DNA from: Fomitopsis serialis
Lineage: Eukaryota; Basidiomycota; Agaricomycetes; Polyporales; Fomitopsidaceae
Length of the DNA stretch: 37,040 nt
Assembly (NCBI RefSeq): GCF_022376445.1
Contig: NW_025955343.1
Coordinates: forward strand, 1-37,040
Direction of reading: 5' to 3'
Of this stretch, positions 1 through 7,762 are shown in pieces. Position numbers and translations under genes: made by a program. Below the pieces are notes generated by a model. The model had not been told where the DNA came from. It did no database searches and saw only the letters and a program-made list of their open reading frames with translations. How positions within the stretch are numbered: the first letter of the stretch is position 1; each line of letters opens with the position of its first letter.

Positions 1-487
1 AACGCGTTCGGTCGTGGTGGTCGCATCAAGCACGCCGAGTACTACCAGTGTGGCAAAGGACGTGATCTCGGTTTCGGCACCATCCTCAACTTCCAGACAA
101 AGAGCGGCATGGGTATGGGCGAGCAGATGCTCAGCCCAGAGTACTACTACCTCGGAACGCAGCTGCCCATCGACTGTTTCCTGATGTTCTACTACGGTCA
201 TCCCGGTTTCCATATCCATAACATGCTGGTTATGTTGTCCGTGCAGATCTTCATCACGACGAGTAAGCAGGCCCCGTTGTTCACTGCAACACATAGCTGA
301 CTCTTCATAGTGGTCTACCTCGGAACGCTCAAGGGTCAACTGACGCTTTGCAAATACACATCGTCCAGCGCGTTCATCGGCGTGGCGGGCTGCTACAACC
401 GCAGCCCGGTGTTCCAGTGGATTAATAGGTGTATCATCTGTATCTTCCTGGTGTTCCTGATCGCATACTTGCCTCTGTTCTTACAAG
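1..487 (+). CDS. FKS1: 1,3-beta-glucan synthase catalytic subunit, internal fragment
   Basis: This is part of the membrane glycosyltransferase (GT48 family) that makes cell-wall 1,3-beta-glucan from UDP-glucose. Frame 1 from the first base carries signatures of the family: [32 protein letters not shown] and [16 protein letters not shown]. An intron is inferred at 263-310 (gtaagc..catag). It joins an exon at 311-487 that encodes a Cys-containing loop and a hydrophobic membrane segment ([16 protein letters not shown]), as expected at the start of the C-terminal membrane block. The coding sequence reaches a GT at 488. The conserved continuation of the family (an ELTERG-like stretch) cannot be found before the neighbouring mobile element, or beyond it. 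The 5' part lies outside the window. Identity is certain; that the gene is 3'-truncated here is inferred. Confidence 0.93.
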
Positions 488-768
488 GTATGATCATTTC
501 AACGCATTCTCATTTTTGAGTAGGATTAGTATGAGTCTGCCATGTACAACGTACAACTTAGATAGACTATGAAATATATCAATATTTACTGAGCTCAATC
601 CCAAGATGCTCAAGATGTAGAAGGATTTAGCCTTACTTGGGCTACCTGTAGTGGCTTGGTGAGAACAGCGAAGGACACCAGACATGCTTGAAGAAGTAAG
701 ATGGAATAAGAAAACGTCTTGAAAGGCTTATAAGTGACTCAAGTCATACAGATTAGCTGGGCGACCTG
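488..768. other. Non-coding stretch after the broken glucan synthase exon
   Basis: No convincing exon is seen. Short open frames on both strands lack recognisable motifs. The right half begins to show cttgg/ccaag motifs that continue to the inverted repeat at 826, so it may already belong to the mobile element. Confidence 0.4.
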
Positions 769-809
769 GTCAAGTCACCCAAGCAACACCAATATCCCAT
801 TTGCCTTGG

Positions 810-3296
810 TCAAGCCGGCCAAGTAAAATGTGTTTTTCCTGATGAAGCAGGCAGAGCAGGAGCCGGGATGCCAGAAGGAGATGCAGGACGCGGAGCTGCG
901 CGCATACGATCCAGTGTACGATCGAGGCGCGAGACAAAAGGGACCCCCGAGGCGGCAGCACCCTTTTGGGACGGCATGGGCAGTCGAGAGGAGCGACGGA
1001 CAGGAGGCGACTGAGGACGAGCGACAGGAGGCGGCAGCACCGGAGGAAGTGCAGGAGGCGGCTGGTTCACCGCTGGCATAGAGGGCGCAGACGGCAGCGG
1101 CGCGACGTCGGCCACAGGAGGATCCACCGGAGGAGCCACGAGATCGTCATCGGAATCGACAACATCAGACAGAACGGGGGCAGGAAGTGCACGGACAGGC
1201 GATGGTGGGGACGACGAAGGGGCCTCATGCGACTCGATGAAGGACACATGGAAGGACTCGACAACTTTGTGGGTGCCGCGGTGGTATAGCCGATACGTCT
1301 TCGAGTGTTGTCCATACCCAATGAGAACGCATTCCACTGACCGCTCGTAAATCTTCGGGTTGTGCCTGTTCTGAATGAGCACAAATGCCCTACAGCCGAT
1401 CTCGCGCAAATGCGACAAGTCGGGCTTCTTCCCGTGCCACATCTCGTAGGGCGTGACGCCAGGCGGCAGTGAGCGAGAAGGAGTTCGCACTGACAAGTAG
1501 TTGGCGGTGACAAGGAACTCGTCCCAGCGGTTCGGCGGGGCGTCAGCAGCCAGGCGCATAGCACGCGCGCGGTCCATCAGTGTGCGGTGGAACCGCTCGA
1601 TACGACCATTCTGTGCGGATGTGTGCGGCGCGGTGGTTCGCCATTGCGAGCCGCGACTCTCGATCCACGCTTTGAACTCGTTGGAGAGAAGTTCGCCGTT
1701 GTCGATCTGCACGACGCCCAGACGTTCGCCAGTTTTGACCTCACGAGCTAGGACCCATGCTTTGAAGCGGTCGAGAATGACCTTGGATGGCACAGGAACA
1801 GCCCATGTGTGGGACGTGAAATCATCGAGAACGTTCATAGAATACAAGTTCCCAGAGGCGGAACGCACGTCCTGCTGCCCCTGCACGTCCACGAACACCG
1901 TACCCAGGACCCTAGTTGCCTTTTCCCCCACCCGCACCTTCGGAACCGCACTTCTCGTCTGTTTGCCGAGAATGCAATGTTCACATTTCGCTGGTGGGGA
2001 GAGGATGATGGGCATACCTGTGACCGACCCGAGACGAGCCATGTCGTGAATGGTACGATGGTTGACGTGGCCCAGGCGGCGGTGCCAGACTTCGAGCGTC
2101 GGGACCCGAGCCGAGTACATGGTGTGCTCCGTGGAAGGAGGAGCACCGTCGAGAGAGTAAAGGCGCTTGGACGTGAGAGTGCCGGAAGCCAAGATGGCCC
2201 CGCCCGGCTTGAGGATACGAACACCGGTGTTGGTGAAGAGCACGGAGTACCGAGTTGCCGAGCTGCATAGAGCCGAGATGCTAATCAGGCGAACCGTAGC
2301 CTGCGGCACATAGAGGACGTTGTCGAGAACGATGGAAGCGCCACGGCCAATGTGCAGGCGGACCTTGCCAACGCCGCATGCGAAGATGACGGAGCCGCTG
2401 ACGCCACGGATGCCGCGCGGAGCAATCGGACGAAGGTCGTGGAAGTCGGCCTTACGAGGAGACAAGTGCGTGGAGGCGCCTGAGTCGAATACGAAGGGCT
2501 CAGTCCCAGCAGTAGAGACATGGCGAGCAGCCACAGGCACTGGAGCCACCGAGAAAGCCGTGGGATCAGACGGAGCCCGAGAGTGTGAGGACCAGTTCAG
2601 AGAGACGGCCTCTTCGTCTTCAACAGACACCAGAGCGTCGTACTCGAAGAGGTCAGCCGGCACAGCAACAGACGCGAGCCATTCGGGAGACGCGTCAGTC
2701 GTCAGCCCAGCGAAGTCGGACTCGGACGTGGCGTCATCAGCCTGAGAGGTAGAGGACATGGATGCCGGTGGGACCGTGCTCAAGAGATAAGCGTGGCCGG
2801 TCTTACCATCCACGATGTACGCCCGCCCCATCTTGTCACGGTCGGTCCCCGAGGCGGCGCCGGAGCTAGCCTTGCCCGGTCCCTTCCCCTTTTTCTTGTT
2901 CGCCAGCACCTCCTCTCGACGTCCTTCCATTCCTCCACCCGGAGCCCAGCATTCCGGAGCGGTATGACCGTTCGGACGCGGGCACTTAGCGTTGGTGCAC
3001 GTCTTCTGCGACGGCACCGACTTCCCGGGCTTCGAGTAGGCGGCGAGAGCCGTGGCGGACGAGGACGCCTTGTTGTCCGAGATGATGCGCTGCTCGAGAT
3101 CGAGGCGCTCGGCGATGTCGACGGAAGTGTAGGGGACGCCCGAGGTGACTGAAGTCGTGAGGGACGTACCGACTTGCGATTGGAGGTGGCTAAGGTAGCC
3201 GTTCATCGCGTTGAGCATTCCTATGGTCATGAAGACCTCGATGTTGGGGATGCCGATATGGAAGATACGTTCCGCGAGCTCCTGGAGTCGCGTCAT
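810..3296 (-). CDS. Truncated copia Gag-Pol: gag end, zinc knuckle, protease, integrase
   Basis: This is one uninterrupted 828-residue frame. In order it shows a gag C-terminal remnant (about residues 1-90); a CCHC-type knuckle with Cys, Cys, His, Cys in CTNAKCPRPNGHTAPEC; an aspartic protease active site, VFDSGASTHL (about residue 270); a GAG-pre-integrase HHCC zinc site (VWHRRLGHVNH ... CEHCILGK); and an integrase core with the D,D-35-E residues in VFVDVQG, VVQIDNGE and NGRIERFHRTL. A Pro-rich tail follows (about residues 690-828). Reverse transcriptase and RNase H, which normally follow, are absent, and the gag N-terminus is missing. Start and stop lie in or just beyond the flanking inverted repeats. 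Copia proteins normally process the polyprotein and integrate cDNA. Here the integrase could be intact, but the element cannot copy itself. The open frame is notable because most other genes in the window are frameshifted. Confidence 0.9.
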   Translation of the reverse strand: MTRLQELAERIFHIGIPNIEVFMTIGMLNAMNGYLSHLQSQVGTSLTTSVTSGVPYTSVDIAERLDLEQRIISDNKASSSATALAAYSKPGKSVPSQKTCTNAKCPRPNGHTAPECWAPGGGMEGRREEVLANKKKGKGPGKASSGAASGTDRDKMGRAYIVDGKTGHAYLLSTVPPASMSSTSQADDATSESDFAGLTTDASPEWLASVAVPADLFEYDALVSVEDEEAVSLNWSSHSRAPSDPTAFSVAPVPVAARHVSTAGTEPFVFDSGASTHLSPRKADFHDLRPIAPRGIRGVSGSVIFACGVGKVRLHIGRGASIVLDNVLYVPQATVRLISISALCSSATRYSVLFTNTGVRILKPGGAILASGTLTSKRLYSLDGAPPSTEHTMYSARVPTLEVWHRRLGHVNHRTIHDMARLGSVTGMPIILSPPAKCEHCILGKQTRSAVPKVRVGEKATRVLGTVFVDVQGQQDVRSASGNLYSMNVLDDFTSHTWAVPVPSKVILDRFKAWVLAREVKTGERLGVVQIDNGELLSNEFKAWIESRGSQWRTTAPHTSAQNGRIERFHRTLMDRARAMRLAADAPPNRWDEFLVTANYLSVRTPSRSLPPGVTPYEMWHGKKPDLSHLREIGCRAFVLIQNRHNPKIYERSVECVLIGYGQHSKTYRLYHRGTHKVVESFHVSFIESHEAPSSSPPSPVRALPAPVLSDVVDSDDDLVAPPVDPPVADVAPLPSAPSMPAVNQPPPALPPVLPPPVARPQSPPVRRSSRLPMPSQKGAAASGVPFVSRLDRTLDRMRAAPRPASPSGIPAPALPASSGKTHFTWPA
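826..845 (+). repeat. Left terminal-type inverted repeat of chimeric element
   Basis: AAATGTGTTTTTCCTGATGA is matched at 19 of 20 positions by the reverse complement of 3293-3312. The two copies sit exactly at the ends of the copia fragment. Outside both copies lie similar subterminal motifs (ATCCCAT.TT, CTTGG.CAAG). Confidence 0.75.
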
Positions 3297-3312
3297 CAGG
3301 AAAAACCCATTT
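3293..3312 (-). repeat. Right terminal-type inverted repeat of chimeric element
   Basis: Its reverse complement, AAATGGGTTTTTCCTGATGA, matches the left repeat at 826-845 with one mismatch. The ATG of the minus-strand copia-derived frame (3296-3294) lies inside this repeat. Confidence 0.75.
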
Positions 3313-3572
3313 CTCTTGAGTGCACTTGTAAGGAATATGCCATACTTGCCAAGTAAATATGGGATTTCCCTGTTCTTTCAAGTGCACCAAGGATGCCAAA
3401 AGCCTCTCATGTCATAAAAGCTACCCACTAACCTTGGGTCCCTTGTCCACGAGTGCACGCTTACCTTTACTGCTTGAAACAAGTTAAGAAAGTGCATCAA
3501 TGTTACCTACGTGGTTCTATGCTGATTTTGTTGGTATGCTATAGGAAGTCTCCCATTGACCACACTATTCTA
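3313..3572. other. Subterminal repeat region beside the chimeric element
   Basis: No gene is visible. The stretch has several short motifs in both orientations (acttgtaagg, acttgccaag, caagtgcaccaagg, accttgggtcccttgtcc). These resemble motifs at 740-825 and again at 21100-21300. Confidence 0.4.
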
Positions 3573-5056
3573 TTAGCAGTACATTGCCAGTACTAGGGAC
3601 CACAGGCTGTTGCCCACCTGCTCATCTATCCTACACACCAATACACGCCAGACATCCAAGTCTGTCCTCTTACCCGCGCTGACAACCACGCCTTCCTGCT
3701 GGCTCACTTTCACGTTGGCCGCCTCGTCGAGCCGGGAGCGAAGACACTCTGAACTCCGCACGACGGCCTCCCGAAGCTCGGCGCTCCGCTCGTCAATGCC
3801 ACCAGAGAAGACGATTGCGTCCGCCCTCCCGCCCAGCCTCCTGTCCACGACTCGGAACAGATCAAACTTGAGCTTCCACGTGGCCTTGCTCTGCCAGTCC
3901 ACGACATCCCTGCCCTTCATTGCCCCCTGCTGCTGCAAGTGCTCCTGCATGTTCTTCACGACCTCATTGAAATCCGACGTCCCGGTGAGCGCCTTCCACC
4001 CCGACTCGGTGTTGAGGATCTCCTCGGCCTGCGTGACACGCACGTCGACAGTTTGGTCGTGGGTGATCCATACAGCGCGGTTCCTGTAGTGGAAGATGAG
4101 GGACAAGTCGACAAGCCCGCTACGTGTCGCGCCCGGGAGGCCAGAGACGGGCGTGAGCCCCATGGACGTATCGAGAGACTGTCCGTTCCGGATGGCACAG
4201 ATGCTGGCCCCGGAACCGAGGTGCATGACGATGAGGTTGAGAGCGGACGTGTCCTAGGCGAATGTGAGGTTGCAGTTTAAGTACACCGAGCAGATGACAC
4301 ACCTTTTGCAGATAATGACCAACAGCACCGAGGATGTATGCATCTGGGGACGTGGCTCAATGGTGACATTCAACGCAATGGCTCTCGCACTCACAACTCG
4401 GGCCACGGAAGCCGTACTTCTTCCGTCCGCGCTTATGGGCAACCTCCGGATTGATCGCATAGCGAGCGACGTGCAGGGGTATCGACCTGTGGAACGAGGT
4501 ATCAAAGTATGCGATAGAGCTCGCCTTCGGAAGAGAGTCGATGGTGCTCTTCATGACTGAGAGCGCAGCGCCGTTGTGGCTGCATAGACAATCACTCGCA
4601 CGTCCGTACGTATCGAACAAGCGAACTACTCACAGTGGAGCGAGATCAGACAGGTTCTCAATATGTTGGTAGCTCTCCGAGTTGATGATTACAGGCTCAA
4701 AGTAGTCACCGCCATGCACGACACGATGGCAGACGTGCACGATGGACTCCCGTTTGATCTTGCTCTCGTTCTTCAGATGCTCGAGGAAGTAGGCGAACGC
4801 AGCTGCGTGGTCCTTGATCCTGTCTACAGACTCTTTCTTTGCCTCGCGTCCTTCATTGTGAGACGCGAGTTTGAAGGTGAAGGAGGCGGTTGGTGACGAG
4901 ATGTTCGTGATGCTAGACGTCAGGAGCAGCTCGACGACGTCCTGTCCTGAGCTTTCCGCACGTTCGTCAGCGCGGCGGTAGAGGGATATCTTCAGGAAGA
5001 CGACCCACATTCACGGCGAGGATGAGACCGCTCTTCGGTGGGCGATGCTCGGGCAT
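3573..5056 (-). pseudogene. ack: Acetate kinase, N-terminus frameshifted
   Basis: Acetate kinase interconverts acetyl phosphate plus ADP with acetate plus ATP. In fungi it works with phosphoketolase in the cytosol. The minus-strand exons give HRVVHGGDYFEP, IAYFDTSFHRSIP, a YGF.G block, HLGSGASICAIRNG and DTSMGLTPVSGLPGATRSG, all diagnostic, then FSGGIDERSAELREAVV and a C-terminal VLVCRIDEQ. Introns are inferred near 4576-4632 and 4395-4345 and near 4300-4255. The start is taken at 5056, because a short leader then runs into LILAVN. The expected nucleotide-binding NxGSSSLKIS stretch follows only if the frame changes twice, at GGG (5006-5004) and CC (4996-4995), so two bases appear to be missing. 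The catalytic-loop His of YGFHG is Arg here (YGFRGPS). It is either a decaying gene or a gene affected by sequence errors. The His change is a substitution that a contraction error would not explain. Confidence 0.85.
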
Positions 5057-5309
5057 GGCTGGTGTTGCGTTGTTGAGTGCGTGGAGACGTCGCTCAGCGT
5101 TGCGTACCTCTTATGCTGATGACTGCGACCTAATGTCACTGCAGCACGCGTCCAGCATGCGCGAATGCGTGGACTGCAGTATGTACGTCGAGATGCTCAT
5201 CCAGCACGGTGGATGTGAGAGGTGATGGCTGCCCACTGGCAGGGCTGATCCGGTGCCGCTGCGGACACCGGCTGGGGGATTGGAAGACTGTCAGTAGCGA
5301 TGAGACGGT

Positions 5310-5760
5310 TCATGGCACCTGAGAACTTACGAGGGGAGGGGGGACCCCGGAGTTGAGGTTGGGCGAGTTCGGGACATCAGCAACGACAGACCGGTTGACC
5401 GCCTCGCCGGTGAGGATGGAGACCGCGATGACGGGGCTGCGTGAGTAAGTTGCAAACTCGACGATGAGTAGAGAAGCACTAGTGCGTGTTGTCATCTTGA
5501 TCTTCGTCGTTAGTGTGTACATCAAGCTTAAGGTTCGGCGCACTCACACAACTGTGTCAAAAAACGCCAGACGCGCAGCGATACACGGCCAACGTGTTGC
5601 CGTATGTAGCATCAGGTATGACATATAAGTCGTCCCGAGTGACGGAAGTGCCGTCTTCTTGGCCAGCAGGGCCCACGACGGACATCTCAGTCGTCGATAT
5701 ATGCATGCTACGACTGGCGACGGTCCCAATGGCGGCGGCGGGTACATCTAGTAGGGGCAT
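5310..5760 (-). CDS. Possible exons of an unrecognised protein
   Basis: Two adjacent minus-strand open stretches have codon use that looks coding. One spans 5760-5557 (ending with VIPDATYGNTLAVYRCASG) and the other runs from about 5500 to 5310 (VEFATYSRSPVIAVSILTG and on). They may be joined by an intron near 5550-5500. I do not recognise the family, and no domain, signal peptide or reliable start can be assigned. A possible splice acceptor lies just before 5750. Chance open frames are a real alternative. Confidence 0.25.
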
Positions 5761-6900
5761 ACCTTACAATATCGAGTCTTCGCTCTTCTCTACGCGCTCT
5801 CCTCTCATCCTTCTCCTTCCAGGTTCCTTGTGGGTCGCACGGTCGCCTCGGTCGACACTGCACTTGTGCGCGCGTTGTACAAGTCTTGGTCGCATGACTG
5901 ACTTGCGTACCAGCAGATTCGCGTGGGCGCTACCAGACGTTGCCAGAGCCGAGTGGTAGAGCAAGGAAGAAAACAAGAGGGTGGCCAGGTGAACGTTGAG
6001 TGGCCGAGAGAGGTGATGGTGGTCTTGTACCACTTCCAGCGGTGCCGGATGGAGCGGGTAGCAGAATGGCTGGCAGTGATCATTCAGCTGAACAACTCTA
6101 GATCTGTGCTCGCGGGCTGGTTGGGACGACACTAGTGGCTTGACATTCTGCGACTCGAAATTGGCTGGTTGACGACAGAGCAGGCGGTCAGAAGACAGAG
6201 ACGGGAAGATAACTCAGAGGGCGGGCGAGTGGGAGAGAAACTGGACAGGCGAGAAAGTGGGATGCCGGGCGAGAAGGCAGCCGGGCAAACAGGCAAGAAC
6301 GCAAGCAGAGAGGCGAGAGGAAAGGCAGGAAAGCCAGAGGGCAGGTCGACCGTGGTGCGAGTTAGCGGTTTATACAAGTGCGAAGCGCTCACTTCAGCGA
6401 ATGATTGCAGTAAGATTGCAGCCACTAACACGGTACACTTATACTTATTTATGGATGATTCTTGCTGCTCCGAGATCTCTCCCTTGCGTCTGCCTTCTGC
6501 CTCTTCTCCTCGATATCATCTTTGTCTCGCCCTCGCGTACCTACCGCGGATCTTCAGGACATGCAGACGGGCCCATCTGCAAGAGACGGGGTGTGTACAT
6601 TGGGCTGGCACATAACCTTCAGGCTGCGTGAGCCGCAGCTTGTAGGAGCTTCAGCGGTGCACCAAGAGCATCGCTGGAGGCGCATAAACCAGGTGAGTGC
6701 CCGCTAGTCCGGCTCGACAGCCCCGATATCAGCTTGATGAGCCCGCCGCATACAAGCCTGCTTGCTTCGAGCAGAGTGAGCTGTATGGCTATCTACACAT
6801 CGTCAACAAGCAACATCATCGAGGGGCTAGGAAAGCCCGGGCCTCCTCCCAAGCCGTCCGCTCCCGCTCCCTACCCTTCTCGCGCCCTCTCCGAATCTCC
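5761..6900. other. Gene-poor stretch with purine-rich degenerate repeats
   Basis: No supported gene. Between about 6181 and 6345 the plus strand is purine-rich, with loosely repeated units such as gggcgag, caggcaag and gagaggcgag. Open frames here are low-complexity and unconvincing. Confidence 0.4.
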
Positions 6901-6910
6901 ATTGATTTCT

Positions 6911-7390
6911 CTAATCCATCACCCATCCCTCGCGCCACGCCTTCTCAGTCTCCGGAGGCGGGTCCTCCCCCTCCACCGTCCTCGGCAGCACGTCCTCCGC
7001 AAACTCACCATCCACCTGCGTCCCCCCCACCGATGTCGACGTCGCCGATGGGCACGGTCTTGACGTCCTCGCCGGGGGAACGCGTCGCGCATGATCGTGT
7101 CCGTGACCGCACACACATCCATCATCACGCCTGCGAGCACGCCACGCGCGCCCACTGCTGCCCACTCGCTCACGGAGAAATTCGCACCGTCCACCCCACC
7201 GTGTCGAGCACCCGCCCGCCGAGCGTGCGCAGGTGTCCCAGCGCGGGATCGTACCATGGAGCGCTCGGCTCCGCGCGGTGCCCGAGCGAGGTCGCCACGA
7301 GCGATGTCGGGAGCGTGGACGTCTCGCCCGTCGGCACCGCGCGTGTGGAGGGATCGAGCATCGTGTGCACGAGCGTGAGGTGGGCGGCTG
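6911..7390 (-). pseudogene. GC-rich coding remnant of unknown family, frameshifted
   Basis: The minus strand is GC-rich and protein-like, but in three successive frames. From about 7375 it reads MLDPSTRAVPTGETSTLPTS and on to GHLRTLGGRVLDTVGW. From about 7190 it reads NFSVSEWAAVGARGVLAGVM and on. From about 7080 it reads a frame ending KAWREGWVMD and a stop at 6911. The three pieces follow one another without long gaps, so they look like one gene with two frame changes, or one frame change plus a very short intron. I cannot name the family. The plus-strand open frame across the same bases is Pro/Ser-rich and is probably its shadow. Confidence 0.3.
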
Positions 7391-7399
7391 CTCTCGCCT

Positions 7400-7762
7400 G
7401 CTTTGTTCTCTCAATTGCTGTTCCACCTGTTTCACGGGTGAGTCCGCATGTTCACCTGCCTGCTCTCCGGCATGTCCGCTTGCCCGTTCGCCGCTCCTCA
7501 GCTCTCCCGCTCATTCTTCCGCTTGCTCGTTCGCCCGCTTACCTGTCCACCCACCTACTTGGCTGCTCGCTCGCCCGTCTGCATTTCCCCCGCCTAATCC
7601 TGCGCCGTCATGGACCGTCATAGATAGTTAATGTTCTCTACCGTACAACTAATATATTTCATATGATGTTGCTTCTACTATGCGTGCTGCCGACGACTGT
7701 GAACGACCGATAAGAGCAGTGTATCATTATATTGTGTGCCCGGAAAGTATAGTACGACTACT
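7400..7762. other. Low-complexity and AT-rich spacer before the Plavaka gene
   Basis: 7440-7590 is a pyrimidine-rich degenerate repeat (cgctcgcccg, ttgcccgttcgcc) that reads like the reverse complement of the purine-rich block at 6181-6345. 7620-7760 is AT-richer and may hold the 3' flank of the minus-strand transposase gene. No gene is seen. Confidence 0.35.

Larger units (their letters stand above)
826..3312 (-). mobile_element. Copia gag-protease-integrase fragment between inverted repeats
   Basis: About 2.45 kb of Ty1/copia sequence is bracketed by 20-base inverted repeats and not by LTRs. No primer-binding site precedes the gag remnant, and no reverse transcriptase or RNase H follows the integrase, so it is not an autonomous copia element. 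The flanks (about 690-825 and 3313-3500) hold repeated cttgg/ccaag and acttg/caagt motifs resembling the subterminal repeats of CACTA-like DNA transposons. The simplest reading is a non-autonomous DNA transposon that captured a copia fragment. The outer limits and target-site duplication were not found. Confidence 0.6.

Noticed and set aside
6697..7623. 308-residue plus-strand open frame rich in Pro, Ser and Arg
   Set aside because: Low complexity, no motif, and antisense to a more protein-like minus-strand remnant. It is best explained as a shadow of GC-rich sequence.
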